From Stylonectria norvegica (Eukaryota > Ascomycota > Sordariomycetes > Hypocreales > Nectriaceae): 64,000 bases of DNA. Location: assembly GCA_014621405.1 (NCBI GenBank), contig JAANBC010000046.1, positions 43,539 to 107,538 on the forward strand. The letters are read 5' to 3'. The translations under genes were made by a program, and so were the position numbers. Shown here in pieces: positions 49,270 to 61,700 of this stretch. Position 1 is the stretch's first letter; the number at the start of each line of letters is the position of its first letter. Below the pieces are notes generated by a model, which saw only the letters and a program-made list of their open reading frames with translations, was not told the origin of the DNA and made no database searches.

Positions 49270-52200
49270 ATGTCGGACGATGCAGCTCACCAAAGTGGTT
49301 ATGGCGAACGGACAGTGGTACCACAGCCCCAGCAAGCGAAACAAAGGTCGAAGGTCGTCAACTATCTAAGAGTCTTCACTTATGCGACAAAATGGGACTT
49401 CTGCGTGTATGCGGTCGGGGCACTGGCGTCGATCGGGGTGGGAATTACGATGCCCCTGATGAATGTTGTGTTGGGGAAGCTCGTCGGGAATTTCAGCAAC
49501 GCCGTCCAAGACACATCTAGCTTGGGTACGGGCTCTTTTAATGGCATGCTGCAAAGACAGTCCCTTTACATCGTTGGGCTCTTCCTCGGCCGCTGGTTCT
49601 TGAACTCGCTTAACAAGTTCTGCTTCAGGATGATTGGAATCCGACTATCCTCGGCCATCCGCCATCACTACCTGCGGTCTCTCTTCGCCCAGTCCATCCA
49701 CATCATTGACTCTATGCCTCCAGGAGCTCCTGCAACCGCCATTACCGCAACATCAAACACTCTCCAGATCGGGGTCTCTGAACGCCTAGGAACTTTCGTC
49801 ACTTATGTTTCCACCATCATTGCCTCCATAGCTGTCGCCTTTATTTGGAGCTGGAATCTGGCATTGGTTTCATCTTCATTGCTCCTGTATATTTGTCTAA
49901 TATTGGCTGTTTGTGTGCCGATATACATCAAGGCGAATGCTGCGACGCGGAAGGCGGATGCTCAAGGCACAGCAATCGCAAGTGAAGCTCTCGAAGGAGT
50001 TCGACTGGTCAACGCTTGTGGTGCGCATGACCGCATCATCTCCAGGTACGATGTCTGGGCTACCAAGGCCATGGAACGATCGCAAAAGGTGGCTCCAATC
50101 ATCGGTGCTCAGACGGGCTTAGTGGTATGCCTCGGTCTTTTTTCCCCAAGTGTATCTAGCTAACGCAAGTGTACAGTTCTTTGGCATATTCGGAGCTTTC
50201 GGTCTGGCCTTCTGGTACGGCACGCAACGATTCCTGGACGGAGCCGTCAAAAATGTGGGCGTGGTTATTATTGTGCTGACGTCGGTCATGCTGATACTTT
50301 TTGCTTTCTCGTACCTCGAGACGCCCATCATGGCCATCAGTCAAGGCATGAATGCCGCCAGTGACTTGTTCGCTGTGATCGATGCGCCTTTGCCTCCCGC
50401 TGGCCACCTTAGACCCGACATTGATTCCAAAGATATTCTGTTCGAGGATGTGACGTTTGAGTATCCCAGTCGACCTGGAGCTAGAGTGCTGAACAAACTT
50501 TCGATCCGCATTCGAGCGGGTCAAAATACTGCTCTAGTTGGTCCCTCCGGTTCAGGAAAAAGCACCGTTGTCGGCTTGCTAGAGCAGTGGTATTCTTTGA
50601 GGCCTCATCACGCCCGCATCGAAGTTGCGAGAGGCTCACCATCGATTGAAGAGAAGAGCGACACAGACCACGAGCCCAGAAAACCGGTAGAAGATCCAAT
50701 CGTGTCCTCACTACCTATACTCTCCGATTCTACAACGGCAGAGAACCTGTCCGGGTCGACTGTGATGGGCGGTCTATCCGGGTGTATTACCATCGGCAAC
50801 AATGACTTGGAAAACTTTGACCCGAGCTGGTGGAGGGCACAAATCGGTCTCGTTCAACAAGAGCCTTTCCTATTTAACGATTCCATATTCGGAAATGTCG
50901 CAAATGGCCTTCTTAATACCGAATGGGAGAATGAGTCTGAAGCTAATAAGAGGGTAATGGTTCAAGAAGCATGTGAAGAAGCATATGCCCATGAGTTCAT
51001 ATGCCGTCTGCCCGATGTAAGTCCGCCAATAATCGCAAGAAGCCTCGACGAATTTTAACTAAAACGTTCTTCAGGGGTATGACACGCGTGTTGGCGATGG
51101 CGGGGCAAAATTGTCCGGGGGTCAAAAGCAACGTCTTGCCATTGCCAGAAGTATTATTAAGAAGCCTCAACTCATTATTCTTGATGAGGCTACTTCTGCT
51201 ATCGATGCCAAAAGCGAAAAGATTGTCCAGGCAGCCCTTGATCGAGCTACCAAGACCCGTACAACTATCACTATCGCTCATCGACTCTCTACGATACAGA
51301 AAGCAGATCATATCGTTGTGCTAAATAAGGGCCGTGCCGTTGAACAGGGCACGCATAAGAGTCTCATGGCCCACAAGGATGGAGTATACTACAACTTGGT
51401 CCAAGCCCAATCGCTTCATTTCTCGGTTCCGGATAACGCAGATCCCCAAGTCCCAGCCACGGCATATACGAAAGAGCCGGAGAACGCCATTGCCGACATT
51501 GAGCAGATGGCCGAGGTTGTTCTTAGCGACGATACCAAAACTGAAGTCCCACGAACGCTGAAACAAGCTTTCGTTAAGCTGTTCCAAAGTCAGCGCGCGC
51601 AGTGGCCCTCGTTCCTCCTTATAGCATTTGCTTCCATGGGGGTAGGAGCAGCTACACCAATTCAAGCTTGGCTGTTCTCGAAAGCAGTCATTGTCTTTAT
51701 ATCGCCCATCGACCAAATGCAGCACGACGCCAACTTCTGGGGTGCAATGTGGCTCGCTCTGGCAGGAGGTGTTGGTATCGCATACTTTCTCCAGTGCTGG
51801 ATGAGCCTACGTCTTCAATACCTTGTGGGTGCGACAACCAAGAAACAGTATCTTGGTGACATGCTACACCAGAAATTAAGCTTCTTTGACGATGATAATC
51901 ACGCCTCCGGCACTTTGATCGGGCAGATTGCGGGCGATCCGAAACATGTAGAAGAGGTGTTCGGCTTGAATCTGGCCTCTGCTACTAGTAGTGTCTTTAC
52001 TATTCTTGGTTGCCTTATCATCTCACTTTCTTTCGGCTGGAAGCTCGGCTTGGTGGGTTTATGCGTCACGGTGCCTATCATGATGGTATCGGGGTTTTGG
52101 AAATTTCGCCATGAACTGCAGTTTGACCGCATGAACGCCGCCGTGTTCGCCGAGAGTTCTCAGTTCGCCACCGAGGCTATTGGTGCTATGCGAACAGTGG

Positions 52201-53383
52201 TGTCCCTGACCATGGAGGCCACAATCAACAACAGGTATAAGCAACTTTTGGACGGTCATGTCGAAGCAGCTAGGCGCAAGGCCCAATACACCGCGGTGAT
52301 CTTCGGTTTCGCCGAGAGCGCTACCCTTGGATGCCAAGCACTGATCCTCTGGTATGGCGGTAGATTGATAGCCAGTGGCGAGTATGGTCTTGAGGCCTTC
52401 TTAGTTTCCTATATGGCTATCATCAATGGCGTAGAATACGCAGGCCAGATTCTAGGCGTCGCGCCCAGCGCTGCACAGGCCGCAGCTGCAGCAAATCGCA
52501 TCCTAGACGTTCAAGAATCCAACCATTCTGTAGAAGAGGCAGCCAAAAACGGCCCTTCAACGGACGACGCAGAGGGTGGAGTGGAAATCGAGCTCAGAAA
52601 CATTCGCTTCAAGTATCCCACGCGGAATGTCTCGGTCTTCGACGACCTCAGCCTTACCATCAAAAAGGGTCAGTATGCTGCATTTGTTGGGCCCTCTGGA
52701 TGCGGCAAAACAACTGTCATCTCGCTGCTGGAGCGTTTCTACGACTTGGAGCCAGACCACGGCGAGATTCTCTGGAATGGGGAAAATATCAACGATTTTG
52801 GTGTGCACCATTACCGGGAAAGCTTATCACTCGTATCGCAAGAGCCGAACCTCTTTCGAGGAACCATTCGGGACAACATCCTTTTCGGCGTGGCTGACCC
52901 GAGCTCTATCTCAGAGGAAAGAATCCACGAGGTCTGCCGCGACGTCTTCATCCACGACGTTATCGTGTCCCTCCCAGAAGGATACAACACTGAGGTCGGC
53001 CAGAAAGGCGTGTCTATGTCTGGCGGACAGAAGCAGCGGATCGCCATCGCCCGCGCTCTAATTCGTGATCCTCGGCTGCTACTTTTAGATGAGGCCACAT
53101 CAGCACTAGATTCAGAATCGGAGAAGATCGTACAGGCTGCGTTCGAGAAAGCGCGGAATGGACGAACAATGGTTGCTGTGGCCCACCGTCTCGCGACCAT
53201 ACAGGATGCAGATATTATCTTTGTGTTCGATGATGGTATGATAATTGAGAAAGGAACCCACAGCGAACTTCTTCAGAAGCGTGGAACCTACTGGGACATG
53301 GTAAGTCGACGCCTCATTTCCGCTTGTCATTCTAAGCTGATATAAATATGTTCCAGTGCCAAACTCAAGCCTTAGACCAATAG
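49270..53383 (+). CDS. ABC transporter, full-size ABCB (MDR) type, 1315 aa
   Basis: Probable exporter of, or self-protection against, the lipopeptide. Exons are 49270-50124, 50177-51016, 51075-53300 and 53357-53383, with GT-AG introns of 52, 58 and 56 bp. The last exon adds eight residues and a stop. Architecture is TMD1-NBD1-TMD2-NBD2. NBD1 has Walker A GPSGSGKST (about residue 407), Q-loop VQQEPF, signature LSGGQKQR (about 578), Walker B ILDEATSAID (about 600) and an H-loop His. NBD2 has GPSGCGKTT (about 1104), VSQEPN, MSGGQKQR (about 1213) and LLLDEATSALD. NBD1 carries an extra acidic/polar stretch of about 60 residues between Walker A and the Q-loop. I start at the first ATG. All ATPase motifs look intact, so it should be functional. 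It resides in the plasma membrane or a vesicle membrane. Confidence 0.95.
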
Positions 53384-54080
53384 GCTGTTTGAACCTGTGG
53401 GCGTGATGAGAGGTGGGAAAACATCCGGTGGCAAGCAATCAAGATAATAGAGGTTGGCCGTACTTGGCCATTCTCGTCCTGTTTTTATGGTGGCTATTCG
53501 GAAATCACTAGATCTTGCTCGTGGGCCTTGATGCTCATCTGTTTATACATGCACCGGAGCCAGCGTCTCATTCAGGCACGAGAATCCCCAGTATTCACTT
53601 TCGGTCAGCTAGCCGCTGATGATACTGCCTGGGCAAGTTAGCCGAAATAGCGGCGATCTCAGAATACTACCATCACATACAAGCATTTATTCAAACCAAT
53701 AGCTCGCATTACCTAGTCTACTTATAGACCTGATATTGTATCCTGAAAATCAAAGGAAAACGCCGATCTCGGCCAGGTTACATTGAAGGACGATGATCGG
53801 GTATTTTCCTCAGCAAAACCCCATTCTTAAATTGAAGTCTAAAGCTTCCGGATTCTACGTTCGAGAAACTGGCGAGTGGACTCCTCGTTGACGCAGCAAC
53901 TTTACTGTAAGGTAGAAAGATGTTGTCCACGAAGAAGTCTCAAAGCATAATGATTTTAAGAGCAGTTCCATGATCAATATACAGCGAAAATGGTAGGGAA
54001 TATCATGCGTCTTTCACCCAAATGCTCAGAGATCTATACGATATGCTATAAAAACATTGAAACTTCAAACATCGTCTCCA
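53384..54080. other. Convergent spacer between ABC transporter and thioesterase
   Basis: Roughly 700 bp lie between two convergent stop codons. It should contain both 3' untranslated regions and polyadenylation sites. I see no ORF with a family pattern and no repeat. Confidence 0.6.
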
Positions 54081-54947
54081 TCAATAATCTTCATCATCGT
54101 CATAAGCTAGCAGCTCCATGGCTCCCACGACAGTTGCTATTTTTTCTGTGAGAGAATCCACCTACAAAGTGAGAATTATTTTAGTAATTGCCTCAAGTGG
54201 TGAAGACTGATTCACACTTACGTTTCGAGGCTCAAAGATGCTGAAGTGGTGACCTTTGATCGAATAGGTCTCGTTCACAACCAGAGAGTCAGCTCGCTCG
54301 TTCCAGCCCAGGGTGGGACTGTCTCTGAATTGGTCGACCAAGGATAAGGCTGGGTGGTCACTGATCACACGGTCGCTGGCACACAGCATTACGGTACACG
54401 GCTGCGGTTCTCGCCGCCACACGGGAACTCGCCACTTGTGTAGCATGTTTACAGTTTGCAACATGGACCTCTCGAATTTTCTCTGAGTGGCGTTTGGGCC
54501 GTCCTCCGAGGTGGGAGATTCCGGGGGAGAAGGCAGAGCATGACGATAATCAGGGAACGGACTGTCCACCATAAGGATGCCGCTCACGTTTATCTTGGGA
54601 TCTCGTGAGCAGATCCATGCGACTTGAAGTGCGATCATACCCCCAAGCGACCATCCTAGATATTCTGTCAGTTATCTCTTAGTCAAGGGCGTTTCGATGT
54701 AGCTGTTACCGCCGACTAGAATATTGCCCTCTGCAATAGTTGATTTGATGAGAGCGTAGTATCGACGACTCATTTCTTGAAGACTTTCACCTTCGTCGCC
54801 TTCCACGCGTGAATCTGCGATGGCGTATACATCGCGACCCAGCAACCCAAGAGCGCGATAATTGGAAATGGTGCCGCTTGCATCGTGAAATAGAAAGAGG
54901 GGGGCGGCAGCCGTCCCAGGAGTCTGCTTCTGAATTTGTCTGATCAT
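54081..54947 (-). CDS. Free-standing thioesterase (alpha/beta hydrolase), 250 aa
   Basis: Likely hydrolyses the finished chain from the TE-less PKS, or edits stalled thioesters. Exons in coding order are 54947-54710, 54655-54222 and 54161-54081, with introns of 54 and 60 bp (GTAACA and GTAAGT donors). The joined frame gives 250 aa, the usual size of PKS/NRPS thioesterases. The nucleophile motif G-W-S-L-G places Ser82. Asp110 in MVDSPF and His216 in GHHFSIF complete a plausible triad. The first intron splits the Gly codon just before the nucleophile elbow. I chose the ATG at 54947 (MIRQIQ); the frame runs further upstream but has no ATG there, and an AG acceptor-like site just before it could mean a 5' UTR intron. 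The gene diverges from the PKS. Comparable genes are VlmA in verlamelin and the thioesterase of the W493 cluster. Confidence 0.85.
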
Positions 54948-55717
54948 GATAGCGCCTAGAATATGGGGTAGCCAAAAATGCAAAATGAAGGAAAATCGAA
55001 TGTGGATTAGACGGATCGTGAAAGCTGATGTGGTCAACTAAGCATCCATCCTAAAAGGAGTGGCAAGCCGTCAATAACAGCTGTGGAGTTTTCGAAACGA
55101 AACGAAAACGGTTGAATAACCGTTATCACTGTAACAAGTGGAGCCAGAGCATATAAACCGTTGTTGCGAAGCCCACGTATTGACACCCCTCCCTCCCTCC
55201 CTCTCCCACTGCCAGTCGACTCAGCCTTCGGCAGGGCGAATTGCTCCTAGTATAATCAACCTAATAGATGCTAATCCCTCGCCTTTGCGTGCTAAACGGT
55301 CGGTGTATTACGGAGATAGAACGCACAGCTTCGGCATTTACAGGTTAAATAGGCACCCCATGGGCGCAGTTACATATTATTAGTACGTAGCAATTAGGTC
55401 ATGTAACGCTTTATAGCACCGTATGATAACAGGGCTTTGAGTATGGTGTCATGTTAGGACCTCTAGAGCTGCCAGATTCGGAATGTGGTATGCCAGTCTG
55501 GCAAGGGAGAAGGAGAGGATAAGCGCTAGATTTATTGAAACTCTATTCTATTCTTGTCCACTTTCAAGGCTGCTGATATAACCAACGAACTTTCCCCTAC
55601 GGTCTGTCTTCTCGAACTGGGGCCCAGCATTGTAGTATGTTGCATACGTTCTTTTAATACGCCGTCCCGAATCGTCTCTGTGAATCACAATCCGTAACTC
55701 AAGACACCTCAAACAAG
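54948..55717. promoter_or_regulatory. Divergent promoter of thioesterase and PKS
   Basis: A 770-bp region drives the thioesterase leftward and the PKS rightward. It contains near-matches to the GTTAATAAC motif, namely GTCAATAAC near 55069 and GTTGAATAAC at 55111-55120, and a pyrimidine run of CCCT-type repeats at about 55186-55208. Function is inferred from position. Confidence 0.4.
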
Positions 55718-58700
55718 ATGGCTCCCAACATGACGACGCCAGAGCCAATTGCTATCATTGGCATGAGTTGCCGCTTTCCGGGCGGTGCCTCCGAGCCATC
55801 CCGTCTATGGGACGCTCTATCAGACGGAACATCAGCCTGGAGCGAGGTTCCTGAAGACAGGTTCAACATGAAAGCTTTCTACCACGCTGGAGATCCTCAT
55901 ACAAGCACCACTAATACTGCCGGGGGTCATTTTTTGGACGACGACCTGGCGGCATTTGATTGCAGCTTCTTCCAGGTCAAACCCAGAGAGGCTCGGGCGT
56001 GGGATCCTCAGCAACGCCTCACATTGGAACTTGCATACGAAGCATTCGAGAACGCTGGCTTAACGCTATCCCAGCTCTGGGGATCTAATACTGGAGTTTA
56101 TGTTGGCCAGTGGAGTTCCGACTACAACGAAATCCTGGCGCGAGACCCCGAAAACCAGGAACTCTACCACACTCTCGGCGCTGGTCCCGCCATTACCTCC
56201 AACCGAGTCTCTTACTTCTTTAATCTGAGGGGCCCAAGTTTTACAGTCGACACGGGCTGCTCCTCCAGTCTTGTCGCGTTACATAACGCCGTTCAGAGCT
56301 TGCGAAATGGAGAAAGCACAATGAGCGTTGTTGGTGGCGTGAATGTCTTACTGGACCCTCAGCGCTTTACGTATCAGAGTAAGCTGAAGATGTTCTCACC
56401 AGATGGTCGCTCTTTCTCATTCGACGAGCGTGCCAATGGCTACGGTAGAGGAGAGGGCTGTGGCATTGTCGTCTTGAAACCGCTTTCTCTGGCTATCAAG
56501 GACGGCGACCGCATCCGAGCCGTCATCCGCAACACGGCACTCAACCAAGACGGCCGAACGCCGCAGGGCATCAGCGTTCCAAGTATGAACGCACAGGAGG
56601 AATTGATCCGTCGGGCATATGCCGAGGTCGGCCTAGTACCGACCGAGACAGACTACGTTGAGGCTCACGGAACAGGCACGGCCGTCGGCGATCCCATTGA
56701 GGCTGAGGCTATTGCCAGGGTTCTTGCTCAGCCCCGAGAATCGAGCCAAGGGCCATTGCTCATGGCATCGGTGAAAGGAAATATTGGCCACACGGAAAGT
56801 GCGGCTGGTATTGCAGGGTTGATCAAGTCAGTCTTGATGCTGGAAAACCAAGCCGTGGTCCCACAGGTCAATTACAAGAAGCCAAACCCTAAAATTCCAC
56901 TCGACAATTGGAACTTGCAGGTAGGGAATCACGACCATTCACAGAGAGAAAGTAATTCGGCTGACACGTTTTCATCACAGATACCTACTAAATTCGAGAA
57001 GAAACCTCTTCGCCGTATTTCTGTTAACAGGTAAGGCAAAACCAGCCCGTTCGGGCAAAAGTTGTCTAGTACTAATTATAATAGCTTTGGATATGGAGGC
57101 ACTAATGCTCATGTCATCGTTGATCGTGTGGAGGAGTATGACCAACTCGACAATAACGGAATTCATGACACCAATGGCACTAATGGAACCAATGGCATTA
57201 ACAACACGAACGGCACCAACGGTACCAATGGCACCAATGGAACCAATGGAACTAATGGCATTAAAAACACCAATGGCACCAACGGTACCAACGGCCTCAA
57301 TGGTACCAACGGGACAACGAATAATGACTCTTATGCTGTCTTAGAACGGCCCCGTGTTTTCATCTTGAGCGGCGCCGAGGAGCAGAGCTGCCACCAGAAC
57401 GCACAGCGTCTGGCGCGGTATCTGACGAAACTTCCAGCCTCTTCATTGGAAGATTCCCATGGCTTTCTGGATCGCTTGGCCGTGACAGTCAACAAGCGTA
57501 CTGTTCACGACTACTGCGCGTCCGTCGTCGCTTATGACGACGAAGACTTGCTTGCACAGCTCCAAGTCTTACAGCAAACACCTATCGCCATCAGAGCCCC
57601 ATCCAAGGGAGAAGCTCGGGTTGGTTATGTGTTCGGAGGTCAAGGAGCTCAATACTACAACATGGGCCGAGAGTTGATAAAGGACTGGCCAATCTTCCGC
57701 CAGTCTCTGGACAAGGCAAACGCCCTTCTAGGGACCATGGGCTGTCAATGGGATCTCCTGGCTGAGCTAAGCCACGACAAGGCTCAAGACTCGCATGTCG
57801 ATGAGCCAGAGTATGGACAGACGGTCTCAACCGCCATACAGTTAGCTCTTGTTGACACACTTGCCGCTTTGAAGATGAGCCCAACGTCAGTCGTGGGACA
57901 CTCTAGCGGAGAGATCGCAGCAGCTTACGCTGCGGGTGCCCTCTCGTTCCAAGACGCATTGACGGTATCATACCATCGCGGCCGTCTTACATCCCAGTTG
58001 ATCCGTACCGGTGTTTCCGGGGCCATGCTTGCCGTGGGAGCGTCACCTGAAGTCGCCCAGAGCTACATTGACCAAGCTCAAGCTGTGGGCAAGGTTGACG
58101 TGAAGATTGCCTGCTACAACAGCCCGACGAGCGTGACGCTTTCGGGGACCAACGACGGCACTGCAGCAATCGCCAGCTTACTACAGGACGCTGATGTTTT
58201 CCATCGCAAGTTGAAGACGCAGGGAGCTGCATATCACTCTCAAATGATGCAGGCGATAGAAGAGGAATACCGCTCTGCCATTGCGCACATTGAGCCACGT
58301 CCCCTACCGGCGACAAACATGATGTCTTCGCTGACGGGGAAGAAGCTGCCGGTCGGTTTCTTATTGGACGGAGATTACTGGGCGCGCAATCTTGTCTCTC
58401 CCGTTCTCTTTGCTGAGGCTCTCAAAGGCATGATAGTCGAGGTCGATCTTCTCCTAGAGGTGGGCCCTCACGCGACGATGCAAGGCGCCGTCAAGGAAAC
58501 ACTGAAAGGACTCGGTTCATCAACTCGCGTTCACTACATGACCTGTCTTCGGAGAAAGGCGAGTGCGGTGGAAACCATGCTGCGTGCTCTGGCTGACCTC
58601 TTTGCCCTTGGAGCGTCAGTTGACCTCCACCGTGCAAACGTTGGGTTCCGCACACATCTTCCAGCTCTCCTGAATGATTTGCCGCCGTACGCTTTCAACC

Positions 58701-61700
58701 ATGACCAACGTCATTGGCACGATGGTCGAATCTCTCGCGAATTCACCCATCGTCAGTTCTTACCGCATGAGCTACTAGGTAATCTCTCTGCCGATGTCAA
58801 CCATACGGAGCCCAGGTGGCGACGTTTCCTGCGGCTCAAGGAGTTACCGTGGCTGCAACATCACATGGTGCAGGGTCAGATCATTTTCCCTGCAGCCGCA
58901 TATCTAGCCATGGCCATGGAGGCGATGCGCCGCTTGACGGCCTTTGAGACAGAGAATCAGTCCAAGGCAACTGTCGGTTATTCGATCCGCAACTGCAGTT
59001 TCGCCAAAGCGCTGGTGCTCAGGGAGGGCGACGATGACACTGAGGTCTGTCTATCGCTGCGACCCGAGGCAAGGAGCGCAAGGAGTTCATGGCAGGACTG
59101 GAAAGAGTTCCGAGTCTTTTCGATATCACCTAGCAAGGGATGGAGTGAGCATTGCCGAGGCCGCATTCGCGCTGTCACAGACGATGCCATGCTCGCGGAA
59201 GGTCTCAGTGACACGACTGGAGTCAAAGACCGCGTTGAAGCCTCTATTCCTCATCACATCACGCCGAATCGGCTGTACGCCACTGCACGTCAGGTCGGGA
59301 TGGAATGGTACACTCCTTTTGATAACGTGGTGAGCCTTCAGGCACAGCCTGATTTGAGCTTGGCCACGAATCAAATGCCAAGTCTGCAGGCCTCGGCGCA
59401 CCCCTTTGGAGCGTCGACGTACGTTATGCACCCTGGAATGCTGGACTCGACCCTTTTCCATGGTTTAGTTGCCAGCGTCCTGGTGGAGCAAGAGGTTAAA
59501 GCGCCCGTGGTGCCAACTTTCCTTGAACAACTCACCATCTCGACTGCTATTAATCTCCCTGAAGGAGCCCAGTTGCGCACGTACTCTGTAGCCCGAGAGG
59601 AGGGATCTTCCTGGAGTGGCCAGACAGAGTTACATGAACGACCTGTGATAAGCTTCCATGGGTTGAGGACCGCCCAGCTGCCCAACGATGTCGGGGCAGC
59701 AGCAGCACCGCCTCGTCAGCTAGCACATAGCCCCGAGTGGGTAGGCTACTGCCCAACCATGACACGAGATCAAGTCATTGCCGATTGTACGAAGCCGCTC
59801 ACTGCTGGATCTGCTCGTCAGCGTAACCTGGTAATCTACGCAGATGTTCGCGCCCACGTGGAGCGGGCTCTCAAGCAGATCCAACCGGATCAAGTGGCCA
59901 CGGGCCATCAGCAGCCGTGGTATCAGTGGATGCAAAGTTTCTTGGCTACAGAAGCCGACTCTCCCGAGTCAGTATCAGAGGCAAGGGAAGCAACAAAGTC
60001 GGATGAGTCTGTCGCTTTTGAGGCAGTGAGGCTCATTGGCGAGAATCTCGAGCAACTGATAACCGGAACTGTGAACCCTCTCACCCTCCTCGCTGCAAAT
60101 GACATGCTGGGCAGACTATACTCTGAGGATCGCAACCAACGCTGCTATGACCAGATCAGCCCGTACTGCAAGAGTCTCGGCCTCTACAATCCCTCACTCC
60201 GAATTCTGGAGGTGGGTGGCGGTACCGCTTCAGCCACCTTGCCCTTGCTGCAGGCACTGTCTCATCACGGCCACCACCTAGTCGCGCAGTACGACTTCAC
60301 GGATCTTTCGACGGCTTTCTTTCCTGCCGCCCAAGAGACCTTGGCCCAGTACAGCCAGATTGTCAATTACCAAGCGTTCGATCTCTCGCAGGCCCCCGAT
60401 ACTCAGGGGTTTGAACCTGGCAGTTACGATGTCATCGTCGCCTGCAATGTCGTCCACGCTACCCCGAAAATCGCGGAATCGCTAGATAATATCCGGCAAT
60501 TGCTTCGTCCAGGTGGAACCTTGGTCCTTATGGAGATCACCACCGCCGACCCCTTTTACCAACTCATCTTCGGATCTCTCTCTGGATGGTGGTCTGGCGT
60601 CGACGAAGGGCGAGCATCTACAGCCATTCTGTCTGAGAATGAGTGGAAAGAGGTATTGGAAACACAGGGCTTTCAGCCGGACCCAATCATTGTATCCGAC
60701 TACGCTATTTCTGAAGGTGGTACAATCAGCGTCATCTTTGCCAAGACTCCCGTTGAAACTCGACAGGAGGATCTCGGCGAGACTTCTCTTCACTTTGCAA
60801 GTGGCGTGCTTGAGGACTCGTCAGCTGGTAGCCTTGGCAATGTCGCTGAATATCTCGGCCAGAGATCCGAACTAGGTCTGCGCCAGATCACGACCGGCCG
60901 TCTGGAAAGTATCCCGGATATCAAAAATACTGTGGTTGTCATAGATCCGGAGACGTGCGAAGCTCTCTCCGGCCGCATGGATGCTCTGCTGTGGCAGGAA
61001 ATCCAGAGATGCGCCTTGTCTTGCAAGGCTCTTCTCCTGATTACGCGAGGCGCCACCGGGTACACGCCTGTGCCTGACGGAGCACTGACCCTTGGCTTTG
61101 CCCGGTCCATGAGGTTGGAACAGCAAGGCATTCGTTATATCACACTCGATCTCGACCCAAGCATTTCTCACAGCGTCGATGAATTAACCGACGTCCTAGT
61201 TCAGCTGCTGACTTCGGAAACCTTCGAGTCGAATCGCACCATCTCCAATGCCGACTATGAGTTTGCCGAGCGCAACGGACAGCTGTACGTGAATCGATTG
61301 TTCCCCAACGAGAAGCTCGAGCAGAGCGTCGAACGTTCGACGGCGAGAAGCAAGCCTGAGCAGACAGCCTTCCTCAATCCCTCGCGTCCACTCAAGGTCG
61401 AGCTCGGTGTACCTGGGCTATTGGAGACCTTCCGTTGGGTCGACGACCACGAGCATGCGCGCAGTTTGGCGCCAGATGAAATTCGTCTCGAGTGCCGAGC
61501 AGCCAGCATCAACTTCCGTGACGTTCTCATTGCTACCGGCGGCCTTGGCGGTGCGGGAACCATGATGAACGACTGTGCCGGTACCGTGGTTGAAGTGGGT
61601 AGCAACATGAGGTCGCGCTATGCGATTGGCGATCGAGTCTGCAGCTACTATGCTCAGTCTTACAACAACTATCCTATCGTTGATGGGCAGCATTGTGCTC

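Noticed and set aside
54948..55037. Extended N-terminus of the thioesterase
   Set aside because: The extension begins at a TTG codon and looks like 5' UTR or intron; family-like sequence starts at the ATG at 54947.
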